DNA of 64,000 bases from the NCBI RefSeq assembly GCF_963678975.1, contig NC_089281.1, forward strand, positions 8,457,277 through 8,521,276, read 5' to 3'. The DNA comes from Dysidea avara. Its lineage: Eukaryota; Porifera; Demospongiae; Dictyoceratida; Dysideidae. The notes under the pieces were generated by a model, which was given only the letters and a program-made list of their open reading frames with translations, searched no databases and was not told the DNA's origin. The first letter of the stretch is position 1. Every line of letters starts with the position of its first letter. Positions 25,160 through 38,525 of the stretch are shown in pieces. Made by a program: the position numbers and the translations under genes.

Positions 25160-27840
25160 CAATTATAAGGTATCAAGATTGAGATATCCTAATAGAGCAG
25201 TCACCTCTAATGCAATAGTTGAAAATTGTTAAGAACCCATATTGAAATCACTCTCAAATTCCATTTCAGAAGGCCTAATTTCATTAACAATTTCCTGGGG
25301 GCATGCCCCAGTATATGGTTGAACTCATGAGATTTGTGTCTAATTTGTAAACACGACACCCGAGGGCTGCAGGTCCGAGGGTGGAGTTGTTTACAAATTA
25401 GATACAAACCAAATGGGTGTGTTATAACTAATTTGTGGTATGGAGTGTGTGTAGATCAAAGGCACCCATTTGTAACATGGAAGGAACAAGAACGTAAAGT
25501 TAATATTGACTATCACTGAGCACTGTATACAAGGAACGATTTTACTCACTGACTACGGTCAGTGTTAGCTATATAGTTTATTCATTGGTAGTGCGTTTGT
25601 TATGCACGAGCTTGAGATTCCAATCACTCCAGCCATTGTACTGCTTTGCAACATTTAGACGGGTGTAGCTGATATTCATTGTTGAGTGGTGCAGTGCTAT
25701 AATAGCTTAATTTATTGGTGAACAAACATGTGGTGACTCAGCCCAGCAGTTGTACTGCTTTCCATTCATGTGTTGTGTGTTCATTTGTTCCAGAGCGATT
25801 TACTTCCATGTCAGTCCTTGAGTATTAGCCCTCTATTGTGACTTCCTGTCTTGGTCAGGTGTTTAGTTTCATTTGAAGTCTTTGAACTAAATAGTGGCCA
25901 GACTGTGTGGCCAAAAGGAGGTACTTAGCCATGTTACAATTATTTGTAAACCAGAGTTACAACTGATTTGTAACACTAGGCTGCCTTTAATCTACTCACA
26001 CACTATACTCCTAATAGCTATACCATGCTTCAGCCCTCTGGTGTGGGTATTTATATATATCAGGTAAATCCTGAGTGGCAATGATATAAGTAATGATACC
26101 ACTCAGGTATGCTCACCTAGTAGGTGAAGGAAGACAAACCTGCATTCACCACAATACCTTTATACAGAGGTTTGCAAACATCGATTGTGGGTTTACATTG
26201 TGGGCACAAAAAGAAATGATTGTGGGTTTCACTGGTTGTAGTGATACTGTTTTAAACCAAATAACCATTTTGTGGATGCCTAAAGTAACATATGTGCTAA
26301 AATAAATACTTAGGTATATAGGCTCTGAGGCAACTTTTCATGTGGTTGGAATTAGTGATGCCTGGTAGCTAACTGAACTATGTAACACTCAATTCAATGC
26401 CTAACCTAACTAAATCAACATGTTAAACTCAAAGCCACAATGCAAAACTTTAAGCAGCTCTATAATTATAAATAATCAAAGCTTGTGACTGCCTCAGCAT
26501 TAAAGGTAGTTGTGGTCAGGGATATATCATGATATTTCCCTAACCACAGGGCAATATACCCTGTGGTCAGGGAAATACATGAAATATAGTCTTGTGGTTT
26601 CCTTTGATCTGAGGTGTCAAAGTGGCATATAGTATGCATATACTGCATGGGCATGCCCCCAGCCCATCCTTTTAAAATCCTAAATCCATTCCTGAACCTG
26701 GCAATGTGCAACTACTATTAAACTGTCATATAGATTATAACAATCAAGGACAATTATAGTGGGTAACTGGTTCAACTTGATAATGGTTACTAGTAACTAG
26801 CCATGGGAGTATCCCGGCAGGAAGGTTTCCAGATTTGATAATTATTGATGCAGAGGTCTGAGGCACAGCCCCCAGCTGCTGACAGATCTTGAACATCAAA
26901 TGCTCAAAAATTTATTAGCTAGTTAATTCTCTATGGATAATAAAACTATTTATACTATATATCTTCATTATATGCTTACGTAGTTGCTTAGCTCCCTTCA
27001 ATGTCCTATCAATATATGGCTGGTCAGGAGTATTGTAGTGATCCAAATAGCTATATACAAATTCTCTGTATAATTTAATGTTTCAAGTTAGTCTTGCATT
27101 TACATTATTCTTTAATAACTTTGACTTCATTGACTGCATGCTCTATTAGAATATGACTTTATTAACATAATAGTTAAATTCATACTTTTATACATGTTCT
27201 CCTAAAACCTTTTGAGCAAGTTTCCTATTACATGCACATGTAGCTCTGTCTGCTCTGCTCTGTTCTACTACCACAAGAAGATCACAGAGACTTCATGATT
27301 ATGGTCCTGCTAACCATTTAAGATTTCAGAATCCTAATTGTGATTTTAGATCCTTATAGACCGTTTCATATGTAGCTGGCAGGTTACAGCTGTATTACTT
27401 TGGAATCAACTACCTGCAGATTTATTATTATGTGGAGAGAGGGACGGGTGGATAACTATATATACTTAAAGATGTACAAAGACTTTTAAATAATAAATAG
27501 TGACTGTATATGTCTGTATATATTTAGTTGTTGAGTATAAGCTTCATCATTAAAATATCTTTCTGTATATTTGTGCAGCCAAACTATGATGGTTTGGTGT
27601 TCTTGCTGCAAAACCCTTCAAATTTTGAAGGGGGATTCTGAAACCCCATGAACCCCCCTAAATACTCCCCTGCTATAGCTAGTACTGCACTATTCTAGTA
27701 CTGCACAACATCTATAAATTTACATTATGAAAACAACAAACTCAACTGATCTTTCTGCACTTTGTTCTGTACTGAGACTGAATCATTTGCCAGACCCAAG
27801 TTCACCTTTACTTATAAGTATACACAGTTGATGTGTATGA
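25160..27840. other. Intergenic with short palindromes, no gene seen
   Basis: It contains a palindromic stretch at about 25336-25405 (TCTAATTTGTAAACA and its inverse around CACCCGAGGGCTGCAGG) and a self-complementary stretch near 26515-26580 (CCCTAACCACAGGG type). Nothing resembling a conserved exon was found. Confidence 0.5.
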
Positions 27841-27867
27841 TTAGTGTAGTTAATTTTTATTTGTAGT

Positions 27868-28350
27868 GGACCCACTCCTGGAGCTGCTGCTGCTAGTACT
27901 ATGAACTCACAGCTTCAACTCTTTAATCAGTGGGCCATAGATTTGAATTTCACAAAATCAACGGTTATGTGGTTCAGAGAAACCATGCAGAGACCTTCTT
28001 ATATCCTTCTATTATTTTGTATTGAAGGTTGTTATAAGTCAGAAGATGGCCTATAAGCTATAGTGTTTGATCATAACTTATCCTGGGACCACTATGTCTT
28101 GCATTTAAGAAAATGTCCTATTATTGTTATTTGTATATGTATGGTCATTGGAATGTTCTTGGTTCCAAATTGTTGAAACTTTTAATTAAATTACTCATCC
28201 TTGCTCATTATAATTATTCTCTTCCTGTCATCATGTACTCAATCTTTACAGAGACTCAAGAGGATGCAGAATAGGGTAGTACGTTTTTGAATATAGATAA
28301 GTAAGCAGTACCAGCATCTTTGGTGGCTTTCATTGGAGTCTTTCATGCAC
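27868..28350 (+). pseudogene. LINE relic, RT region of another family
   Basis: Disjoint frames read LQLFNQWAIDLNFTKSTVMWF, VFDHNLSWDHYV and SLQRLKRMQNRVV. These correspond to the post-catalytic part of LINE reverse transcriptases (Asn-x-x-Lys-Thr motif, leu-gly-val-x-phe-asp stretch, LQ-x-x-QN-x-A stretch). The relic is heavily decayed and not functional. Confidence 0.6.
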
Positions 28351-28381
28351 TATCAATTCTCTATGTTTAATTCATCATGAA

Positions 28382-28648
28382 TTGCAGTGCCAGTATACCA
28401 TGCACTATTCGCATTCCAAGTTAGACTGTGACAGTAGTGGTTCTCTTTCTGATTGTAGTGTTTGTTTTGCTGTGCCAGTTATAAACAAGTTTTCTGCACT
28501 TGTTATGGAGGAGGTTCCTCAGGATCCTCAATACTTAGAGCCTCCAGATCCAGTTGATTTGGTGCCTTCTCAGAACTATATTCAGGGCATAGCCATGCAG
28601 GATTTTTTGAAGGGGGTTCCAACAGTAGTATTGATTTACCAGAAGTAG
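28382..28648 (+). pseudogene. Short frame resembling a LINE ORF1/EN fragment
   Basis: The 88-codon frame contains VPVINKFSALVMEE, which resembles the NRFSAL motif often seen near the start of LINE proteins. It is followed by an acidic Pro-rich stretch (PQDPQYLEPPDPVD). Given the LINE relic just upstream, a transposon fragment is likelier than a host gene, but the assignment is weak. Confidence 0.3.
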
Positions 28649-29580
28649 GGGTCTGGGGGCACAGCCCCCAGTCACTGAGAGACTTTCAATATTTTAATGA
28701 ATCAAAAAACACCCAGCAATAGAGTATACATGAATGCTCTATTAGAGTATATACCTGACTGCTCTATTAGAGTATATCAATCTTTTAACGAGTTTTGAAG
28801 AGGGCTCATGTTACCTGTGTAAATCCTTCCTTGAGAGATGAATGCAAGCTTTATCAGTTGTTGTGCTGTGCCATATACTATTACTCATTTTGTCCTGCCA
28901 CACTAAAAATTGTGTGTTAGGGTCCTGCTGTAAACTCAGAATTCTAAATTGTGCAGGGAGGTCCTGTACCTCTTGGAACCCCCCTCTCTATGCCCCTATA
29001 TAATATTGTGGAGAAAAGGGGAGGACAAGCTGCTTCATCAGGGTTACCATTTACCCTGCTTCTGAGGTGTTGTACAAGGGGGTCAGTACTTGGCTACAGG
29101 GTCTATAGCTACACTGGGCTAGTATAGCTACCTTCAGTAACACCCTTCACCTCCCAAACCTCACTGATTCACCAAGAGCCCCTCACCCCAATCAACCCAC
29201 ATCCTAATTTAGATTTTTTTTCTCCCTCTATTTCTTCCGTTTTTCAACCCTTTCCTGCTCAACACTACTATCTTCATTCAGCAGAAAGTGGAGTTGCCAT
29301 CTTTTCCTCATTTCAGTATTAACAATGCGTTCAGTGATGCGTCAAAATTCATGAAGTGCAACTATCCCCACCACACCCCTCATTTCTTACCGTTTCTGCC
29401 GGTGGACTACGTTAATGTACTGTACTGTTCTAATTATGCGAATAAAATAACACCGATCAATTAACTAAACCAATCGATTGCGAGCGGCGCCCCACTCGTT
29501 TGTGCATGTGATCTCACATATTATTTTACTGCCCCACCCTACTTTTCCTACTAACCAGGTTTGCGAGCAAAACCATTGAT

Positions 29581-30782
29581 ATGTCACAAACGAGAATCCT
29601 GGACGAACAGAATAATCTGGATGCGAGGCGGGGACCTCGGATAACGCGAGCTTCTACTCCTGGCAGTATCGATTCGACGTGTGTAGAAGAAGACATAAGC
29701 ACCAGAATCAGCGAGAGCTACACTCTCTTCTCGGAAACAATCTCTGATCTAACAGACGATTCCGACGGGGAAGAAGAAAAAGTAATGAGGATGAGAAGAC
29801 GCAGTCCAATAATTAAGTGGAATGCCACATGTTTACAAGCCTTCTTGTATCCGCTCGCTCTCGCCATATATCTGCTAGCAGGAGCGCTGATATTTATGGC
29901 CATAGAAAGTGAACATGAGAATGACGTTAAAGAAATCAGTGACATGAGAAGGAGGATACTATTTGATGAGATTATAAACAACAGCAATTTGTCGAGAGAA
30001 CAAGTAGAACAGATTTTTGTAAACTTCACAAGAATGTGTGAGAATAAGGTTTTACAAAATTCTACCACAAATAATTGGGATTTCCTCCCATCTGTGATGT
30101 TTGTGACATCAGTTATTACGACAATAGGTAAGATTACTAAAACATGTAGTGTACCATTATTACTCCGCGCATGTATGGATTACTAACAGGGTATGGCACT
30201 CAATCACCAGGTACTCAGAGGGGACGTGTATTTCTCTGCTTCTATGCCCTACTGGGGATACCACTGTTTTTGGTCTACATGGCTACTCTTGGGAAGTGTC
30301 TGTTAGGCATATGGAATGCTATGGTATTACGCATCCCTAGTAAGAGAGTTTCCATGAGTAAACGGATTGAAAACTACTCTGTGGTAATTTTAGTTATTAT
30401 TGCATTTGTCCTTGTTGTATTCCTACCTGCAGCATTATTTCAACGCTCAGAAAGACAGTGGAGCTACAGTGACGCAGTATACTTTAGTATAGTCTCACTG
30501 ACCACTGTTGGCTTTGGTGACTATGCTCCAGCTTCACATCATTTACAGAGACTGAATTATGTTGCTTTGTATGTAACCTGGTTGTTTATTGGTCTGGCAA
30601 TCATCTCAGTGATCGTAGCCAAGATGAGTCAGGTGTATACAAAAGTTGAAGGCTTTGCAATAAGCAGATCTAAGAAATACGTAAAGAAATTATTAATAAT
30701 GAAAAACCGTCATCAAAATGCTGCAGCTGAAGACGATAATGTTGAACTTACCCAGGATATGTATTCCAGTACTACAATGTAA
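29581..30782 (+). CDS. Two-pore-domain potassium channel A
   Basis: Background (leak) K+ channel of the K2P/KCNK family, plasma membrane. Two exons, 29581-30127 and 30190-30782, give 379 residues. The 62-bp intron splits the Gly codon of the first selectivity filter (ATA G / GG TAT). Acidic and Arg-rich cytoplasmic N-terminus (1-80); M1 about 85-108; extracellular cap with N-x-S/T sites and a cysteine (RMCEN); first filter TTIGYGT near 180-186; M2/M3 about 194-265; second filter TTVGFGD at 286-292; M4 near 305-330; short basic then acidic C-tail. Two P-loops per subunit imply a dimer. A polyadenylation signal AATAAA lies at 30833-30838. Closest kin in the window is the channel at 45081-46255. 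Subtype cannot be assigned. Confidence 0.95.
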
Positions 30783-30832
30783 TATACAAATTTAATGTTT
30801 TGATTTGCAATAATTATTTGTATCTCATTTTG

Positions 30833-30838
30833 AATAAA
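30833..30838 (+). promoter_or_regulatory. Polyadenylation signal of K2P channel A
   Basis: AATAAA lies 51 bases after the stop codon, within an AT-rich 3' end. Confidence 0.7.
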
Positions 30839-30849
30839 TGAAAATTTAA

Positions 30850-32230
30850 TTGGGTCAGGGTTAAGGGCCTATATACATATGGCCCTAATTTCTGTGTATA
30901 TCCTCTTATGTGTTGTCGTGCCAGTTTTGTCCCTTTTGTGTATCCTTGTTATACTGATATTATATGTCATTAATATCCAACACCATGTACTGTTATCTGT
31001 CTAACATCTATAACATGTCAATAATCGGTAAATGCATGGGAAAATTGAAATTAGTTGCAGAGCATTGATGTCCAAGGCTGTAACCGAAACCTATAGGTTA
31101 GTGTAACTGTTTTATTAATGAACTTGCAATACTAATTAAATTCCAAGGCAACGTTGCCTGAATAGTATAACTACATAGCAGCAGGCAGCATCATTGAAAT
31201 TCCATGCATGCATGGTTTTAATTCTTGACCAGACAACTATAGATGTCAGCTTACCCTACTCTATGAAAACACTGTACATTGATCATGCATGCACTGAGGG
31301 TGTAGACAGATACAAGAACAGACACAAATTTGACAAATTAATTTGACAATAGACACAATACAACAACAGACACAAATTTGATCATGACAAATAGTAGAAA
31401 AATAGTGAATGCAGAAAGGTGTCCAACAAAGAAAATAATAAAAATACAAAACAACAAAAAAGCACCTTAAATCTTCTGGCTTGGTAGGACCATGCCTTAA
31501 TAAGTTTTTTTTGCTTTTTTTTTCTCAATTTTATCAAAATTTCCTGTACAGTAGTGCATTGTGCAATGAGATTTATAGAATTATTCTGATCCATATATGG
31601 TAGCTATAGCTATTACATAATATACATTTGCTGTATGATTGCCTCATGCAGAGAGGCCAGGTGTGCATGCATAACATGACTATAAGATGCATGCAAATGA
31701 GGATAAAATGCCAAACATGGCATGGCCATTTAAAATTGTGTGCATTATTTAATGGATCGTTTTTAAATTGATTTTCATGCAAATGATGACCCTGGCCTGT
31801 TTGTCATACAACAACAGGGGCTCCTGCATTATAGTTGTTTATAGTTTTCTCCTGCATCAGGCTGAGTAGGTATGAAATAGCTAGCATGCATGTGTTTAAC
31901 AAATAAGGCTCCATTATAGCTAGTACTCTGGAAATTAAAAACTGTAATATCTGAAGTCACCGCAGGTACTGCGCTGTTGTCAATGGTGATACATCCTCCA
32001 TAACAGCATTACTTCAGAAATTTTAGTCATAAATATTTTGAAATCAATTTTGTTATGATGTAACCATGCAAAAACAGCTTTTATGATTATAAATACTGGA
32101 AAGACAGCTTAGGTACAGCTAATAACATCCAGGAGGGCTAAATCCTTAAAAGTTAGCAACAACACAATTAATTTGAGTATATCATACCGGCAGTACGATA
32201 GTATCATACAGTACAATAGTACTGTATAGT
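30850..32230. other. Intergenic, no gene seen
   Basis: AT-rich with short imperfect direct repeats (GACACAAATTTGA-type at 31318-31380). No coding evidence. Confidence 0.5.
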
Positions 32231-32640
32231 AGGGACCACAAAGGAGTAGGCGTGGCCCACAAATTAAACCAGCCTCAAATTTCCCTGACAACGATGAGGC
32301 AGTATTGGTTAGGTAAAACTAAACCCAAACAAGCTTTCAGATCAACCTAAAACACTTTCAACAAGTTGCTATAAAATAATTTATTTAACAGAATTTTCTG
32401 ACTGACTGACTGACTGACTGACTGACTGACTGACTGACTGACTGACTGACTGACTGACTGACTGACTGACTGACTGACTGACTGACTGACTGACTGACTG
32501 ACTGCCTGAATGACTGCCTGACTAATACCTTCAGACAAGCGTAACTCTATAATGGCTAAGGCTACGGGAAAGGCTATGGGCAAGGCTACGGACAAGGCTA
32601 TGGGTGAGGCTACGGGCAAGGCTACGGGCTTGATTTTTTC
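32225..32640. mobile_element. GGCAGTATTGGTTAGG repeat with (ACTG)n and 12-bp minisatellite
   Basis: The stretch near 32295 (GAGGCAGTATTGGTTAGG) recurs near 43003 (TTGGCAGTATTGGTTACG) and near 53113 (TTGGCAGTATTGGTTAGG). In two of the three copies it is followed by CTGA-rich DNA. Here the tail is about 105 bp of perfect ACTG units (32399-32503), then about seven 12-bp units of the type AAGGCTACGGGC (32556-32633). The family is unassigned and could be a SINE or MITE with a microsatellite tail. Confidence 0.6.
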
Positions 32641-32739
32641 ACTGTTCGATGTCACTTCCATCCGAGAGGTGCCTTTTGGCATACCGCAGCACATACAATG
32701 CATTCTTCATAGACTTACCAGTGTCCTCCTTTGTGTCCC

Positions 32740-33100
32740 ATTCATTTTTGCTTGCAGCAAAAAGTGTCGATTTGGCGATAGCACATAATGGCTTCCCTTC
32801 GTAATGGAAATCGTCCGTATTTTTCATAGTGGCTGTTTTGATTGCAGAGGTGCTTTTCGAACAGTTCTTTATTCGTACTGTTGTGTAATGGGTTGAACAC
32901 AGCCAACAACAAAGCATAATGAATACTTCATTTTCAGACGATATAACTGGGGCGCGCGGTACCATTTCTTTCAGTATGCATGGATTGCAGAGGTGCTTTT
33001 CGAACAGTTCTACATCCAAAATTCTGTGTAATGGGTTGAACATAGCTGACAACAAAGTGTAAGATGATAATTGATATAGTTGGGGTGCGGTGTCATTTCA
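32740..33100. repeat. Tandem duplication of about 150 bp
   Basis: The string GATTGCAGAGGTGCTTTTCG starts near 32840 and again near 32984. Each is followed by AACAGTTCT, a variable part, then GTGTAATGGGTTGAACA and a CAACAAAG run, so the unit is present twice. A 138-codon minus-strand frame crosses the region but matches nothing I know. Confidence 0.6.
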
Positions 33101-33160
33101 GATGCGGTATGCGTGGGTTCACCAGTCATAATAATATTTACAAAAAAAAGTTAGCTAACA

Positions 33161-33457
33161 AACAAGTACACAGAAAAATTTGGAATTTTCAACTAGAGTA
33201 GGGAGCATAGCACATCGATAAAAAGTACTGAAACAAGCTGGAGTAGTGTATGATATTAAATCACAGTAAAACAATAAGAAGTGTTATTTCCCTACTGTGC
33301 TCAAGATACCATAATGGAAATGCACAATAGGGATATAATACTTCTTATTGTTTTACTGTGATTTAATATTGTGCACTACTCCAACTTGTTTCAGTACTTT
33401 TTATCAATGTGCTATATATAGTCCCTACACTATAGTTGAATTTTTCTGTGTACTTGT
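33161..33457. mobile_element. Foldback MITE
   Basis: A nearly complete inverted repeat of about 300 bp. The ends read ACAAGTACACAGAAAAATT and its inverse. The inner arms (AAAAAGTACTGAAACAAG, AAATCACAGTAAAACAATAAGAAG) pair with 33335-33410. The central loop is about 50 bp. It is non-coding. Confidence 0.8.
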
Positions 33458-33459
33458 AT

Positions 33460-36325
33460 AATATAATATGTGTGTGTAACTATTAAGTTGCTCTAAAGTA
33501 TGATGTGATATAAGAAGTTGTCCCACTGTTTGATGGTGCTGGAGAAGAAATTCTGCTAGTGGGATATACCATGGAGGTGTAAATACAGGTAAAGTCAAAT
33601 GGATTACAGTAAAGTTAGGCAACTAATATTTCTATTTTGTAGTTTAACTGGTGTAACAAGTATGTAACATTACTCATTGGATTATACACTGATGTGACTC
33701 ATCTTGCAGCATGACGTTGGAATTTCTCTTAAGTGTTTATCAAAATAATATTGTCGGTGGGGATCCCAAGTAGCGGGTGTATACAGATGTTAAATAAGTT
33801 AAGCCATTGTTGTTGCTTCTTTAGAACAGTTATTACTGAGATATGGTCAATGTAGTGGGACCAAGACATTGATTGATGGAATATAACACATGATGTGGTT
33901 CTATAGTACTATAGTACCTTATTATTAATACAAGTTTAACCAAAGGTTAAATTAGAAGTGTCTCTATGGTGATGGTGGTTTACTGGTTACTATGGGTGCA
34001 AATATGCATGCTAAGCATTAGGTCTATGGGAAAGTGGAGACAAACAACAAATAGTGTCAGTAGGTAAACCTGGACATAAAACTAGTCAAACCGGTTAAAC
34101 AGGCACTCATGATCAGTTGCAGAATTAATTCTGCGCAGTGAAAGTAGCTCCACTGTGTTTACCCACCCCAATCCCTCCCTCAACATTTTCCTACAGTGAC
34201 AATTGTCAGAAATCGGCTGACACATTAGTTTGAAATGGTTGGTGATGTAGTATGAGACAGGGAATTAAAGGGGTTTAACTCAGAGTATGTAAGTCCCCCC
34301 TAAATAGTGGTAAAACCCTGGGATTAACTAAAAAGACATGCATGACCTTGGTTAGCTTGAAGTCACGTGATCTCATGTGATCTCACGTGATAGCCAGATT
34401 ACCAATAGTCTATTGTTAGCATTCCAAAATCAACAGCACGTCATTCCATTTTCCCAACTTCTAGTACATTACTCCCTATTCCTGTGATTTGGAGACAGTT
34501 AATACAGTAAGTGGTTATTAAATTGTAGGAAAGCACATTTTTTCTTAACATTGAGTCCTATCAGTCAGATTTTAGCCCAGTGGAAAAATTTGTCCAGATC
34601 TTGTTGTTGAATGTTACCATCTTCTTTTAGTTAAGCTGTAAATAAGGATGCAGTCTTCATAAACTTGGGTGAAAAAAGCTATGAAAAAATGGCAACCAAA
34701 AATGTTCTGCAGTGATAATCCATTGTAATCGTGGCATTAATATCATTGCAGCTGCTACCTTTGACTGCAACAAACCCCAGAAGGTTTTAAAGAAATCATG
34801 TGTTATTGTGACTATTCAATTAAAGTGGCTTACTTCTCTATTAGAGTATAATGATTTTATTAATTAAAATCATTTGTATGTTTATTATAGAGTTGTGATT
34901 GTTCTAATAGAGCATCTTGGTCTTAGCACAAAAAATCAAACTTATTTGTCTCAATTTCTTCACACTGCACAGTATATAGATTTAAAGTGCATGTATAACT
35001 GCTGTGCTCTCTTTGCCTATTATCGGCTTTCTGTATACTTTGAAGCAATGTGCAGTGAGTGGACCCAGCTTATCTTTGGTATCCATAAACATAGCCCTGT
35101 GAGTCTAAGAGGCAAAAGAAGGGCCAGCCCTTAACCCCCTCAAATTTGTCTATGTGTGGACTGCCATCTCACCATTGTGTTGTTACATCCTACTGACTTC
35201 AAGGGTGAATTAAGGGTACACTTGGGGGTGCTGCTCCAAATCAAAGTTTACTGTGTATACCAGCTATAAAAGTATAGTATAAGCTACACAGTATATATTA
35301 TATGGATGAGCTAGACTGGAAATTCCCTATCATAAGTGATTCTCAATAGGTGCATTGTATTCCCCTGGTGAAAAATCTTTGTATTAATATCGTTGGCTAC
35401 TATTAAGCTATAAATACCTTAAAGCTTCTAGAGATTGCTCTCCCAGACCCCTTGAAATTCAAAAACTTTTTTTTCAACACGAATTCGAAGCGGTTAACAG
35501 TACATGTGCTTATTCAACGAGATTCAGTCAAAATTATTACCACATTTAATATCAGAAGGCCGAATTATCGTATTTTTATACGGGGGGCATTCCTCTAGAT
35601 GAGTATGTGGGGCTCAAAATAACGTTCAACAATCAGCCAATTTCTGGTCAATATTTCATTTTGATTTTTATTGTTGTCTGGACATTGTGGCTGGATTAAT
35701 CAGAATGTTATACACTAGTACTGGAGAGCAGCCTTACAAACTCAGTAATATTCATTTGAGCTGCACAAGCTTTACCTCAAGCCAAAACAGTGAGGCTTGA
35801 ACACCAACCTACTTGTACTTGCCAGCTATGAATGTGCGAAATGCCATGTTATCCAGTGTTACCTTTGACTTGTGGGATGCATGACTGTGGTACTTGACTA
35901 GAAACAGAGTGTTACATTTTTGTGTGACACGGTTACGTTACTTTTGACATGACTACATCATGAATACTGAAAGCTTAAAACTGGGTATACCAGTACATTT
36001 TTATGTTTTGGTAGGACAAAATCTATGTTGTACCAGGAGTTTAACAGTATACACTCAAAAAAATTACCCCAAGCTCTGGCATGCTCCACATGCTGTGTGC
36101 TTAGAATCTAAGCTTGTTATATACATCATCATCAATGTATATAGATTGTCAAAAATGTTAATAGCTATAACTCATGGTTATTAGTAATGATATGTAACCA
36201 AATTTTGGAATCAAATTTGACACCTAGAATATATAATGGTAAAATAACATACTTCTTTATAGTGAAAATCTACTTGTTAATGATTGTAAGCCATTCTCAA
36301 TACCTTAAAATATTTTTAAAACTGT
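33460..36325. other. Intergenic, no gene seen
   Basis: Mostly unique-looking AT-rich sequence with one CTCTATTAGAG-type motif (34834) and its inverse (34900). Open frames such as 34874-35134 have no recognisable domain or splice context. Confidence 0.5.
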
Positions 36326-36329
36326 GCCT

Positions 36330-36408
36330 AAAATAATTATAGTTTTCATGTTTAGTGGGTTGCTACTCTTATTAGCAACCCACTAAACATGAAAACTATA
36401 ATTATTTT
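36330..36408. repeat. Perfect 36-bp hairpin
   Basis: 36330-36365 and 36373-36408 are exact reverse complements, separated by a 7-base loop (CTCTTAT). The arms include TTTCATGTTTAGTGGGTTGC. Flanks show no obvious target duplication. It could be a very short MITE, or could form a cruciform or RNA hairpin. Confidence 0.9.
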
Positions 36409-37641
36409 ACATGCGCCCAGGTGGGTGATTTTCCAAAATTCGTCTAGGTCAAGAGCTGTTTAAGTAACATACAAGTGGCATATTTTGTGCAGCACATGCA
36501 TGCAGGATTAGATTTTTTAAACACTTTGTGTTAGATTGGACTGCCATATGCATCATGTCCAGATAGTTGCTGTGCATAATTAATACTCATTATACCATGC
36601 AGTGATGATCATGCAGAGCAGGGCCACAGCCCAGCTAGAGATTTTGAGTGGTCAGGCCATCTATGGCCTGGACTGCAATGGAAGGTCATAGTCATGCATG
36701 CACATGCACTGCTTTTTATTGATCTGATGTGATATTTAAATCAGAGGTTATCTGCTTTCATGTGATACTCAATCCTAGCCTGCATTCATACTAGCTTGGC
36801 ATACTGCATGTACTCATGCAGTATGCCAAACTAAGAGGAGTCTGGGGGGAATGCTCCTCCAAGAAAATTTTTGAAAACTAGATGCTAGGAATGCCATCTG
36901 GAGACTATTTTACACACAAATTCTCTTTCTGCTTTTAATGACATCAAGGATATATCCTGGTAATTATGCGCTACAGCTAGTACCAATTAACTCAATTTTT
37001 CATGTATAGCTAGCTATAAAAGGCACTGTATTGTGAAAGTGAGTTTAGTTCTTTGTAATACAAAAGCAATTTTGATTATTGCTAATGCATGACATGCATA
37101 ATCAATTAACCTAATGCAATGCAATGCCACTTGAACTTTTGAAAGTAATTTAACAAAGATGTAATGGCTTAGACCAAGCAGTGTAGTTAGAGCAGTGGAT
37201 ATACATTATTATACTGAATGCTCTATTAGAGTATTGCGATGATAGTTCTATTTGATGACTGCTCTATTAGAGTATCTCGATATCAGCACTTTTTGCAGTT
37301 GAAAAGTGGTCCAGGTGGGCTCTGGCCGTGACTCAGTGATATATTTTACAGCTCTCCACTGGCCATGACACTAGAATGGAATTTGAAAAGCAGATATTAA
37401 GTAATAATTTGCAGAACAAACAACAAAGGATCAGTGGGGAGGTAATATGTAAACCGCAAAGAGAGATAAACGTCGTAATAATTGACAATTACATGAACAA
37501 ATAATTACAAGGGGTCAGGAGTCCAGTCTCAGGGTTACCGAGTTATTACTAAAAATTATGGAGCCCTGGCAAGACCAAAAAAAAAAACTAAATACAAAAC
37601 TAAACAATTATACATGGCTTCTCAACAGGTAAACAGATCAA

Positions 37642-38064
37642 CTACATCCCAAGTAGTGGAAGCACGGGAATTAAAGATCCTATATATGAACAGGAGATTG
37701 CAACACGAGCTGCTTGCTGAAGAATACAACGAATAGTATTCTTCGGTAGATGGCATACATTGCTTAGTTTAGAGACAGTCTGTGGCATGAAATGGCCCAA
37801 ACAGCCAACCTCAATTGTCACAAGATTAACTGAAAATCCAGCCTGTTGAAGGTCAGTCATTAATGAACCATAGCGATCTTCTTTACGGTTCCTTGCAGCT
37901 AAAAGGTGATGTTCAGTATTAGTAACTACAGAGAGTTCTAATAATGTGATGGAATCTGTGCAAACTACCACAGTCTCTATAATTGGCGTTTCTCTGCAAG
38001 GCATATACATTATACAGTGCCCGGATCCATCAACTGTCTGGTCTCCATACACTAACAGTAGCAT
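37642..38064 (-). pseudogene. Retroelement relic, C-terminal nuclease-like region
   Basis: The minus-strand frame contains ITLLELSVVTN, ARNRKEDRYGSLMTDLQQAG and LVTIEVGCLGHF. These match the pattern (LLELTVP..., KYEDLV-x-x-LR-x-xGW, x-x-x-EVG-x-RGF) seen in many animal reverse-transcriptase proteins downstream of the RT domain. The fragment at 51916-52134 carries the part that normally precedes this in the same family. It abuts, in opposite orientation, the LINE relic at 38036. Confidence 0.55.
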
Positions 38065-38525
38065 CTACAAGTTAGAAATGGCCCAACGAAGAGCTGCAAG
38101 GTTTATTACAAACAATTATTCACCCTGGGCTAGTGTAACTGAGATACTGAATCTACCAACTCTTGAACAGCGACAGAACAATTTGAAGCTAGTTATGATG
38201 TATAAAATGGTGCATAGACAAGTTCACATCGATAATGGAACCTATTTAATCCCAACAGCAAGCCAAACACGAGGTCACGATCAACGATTTTTGCAGCCAC
38301 ACTCCAGAATTGATTCTTACTTTTACTCTTATTACCCCTCTACAATTAAATTATGGAATAACCTATCTAGCAGTACTGTGGAATCACCTACCTTAAGCAC
38401 ATTTAAACAATGTATTAATTATAGCTAAGTACAATCACTACAATTTATTCTTAATTTAATCTGTTGTACTATATACTCCATATGGAGGTTTCTGTACAGT
38501 AAACAAATAATAATAATAATAATCC
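38036..38525 (+). pseudogene. LINE relic with 3' end and (TAA)n tail
   Basis: The open part (to 38428) encodes MAQRRAARFITNNYSPWASV, LPTLEQRQNNLKLVMMYKMV, RGHDQRFLQPHSRIDSYFYS and YPSTIKLWNNL. This is the standard C-terminal segment of a LINE reverse-transcriptase protein. It is followed by a short 3' UTR and an AATAAT-type tail at 38504-38522. The 5' part is missing, as is common for truncated LINE insertions. It is the best preserved of the four LINE copies. Confidence 0.8.

Noticed and set aside
32347-32703. Frame with (SQSV)n repeats
   Set aside because: Product of the ACTG microsatellite.
34874-35134. 86-codon plus-strand frame
   Set aside because: No domain, no neighbouring exon, and ordinary AT-rich composition.
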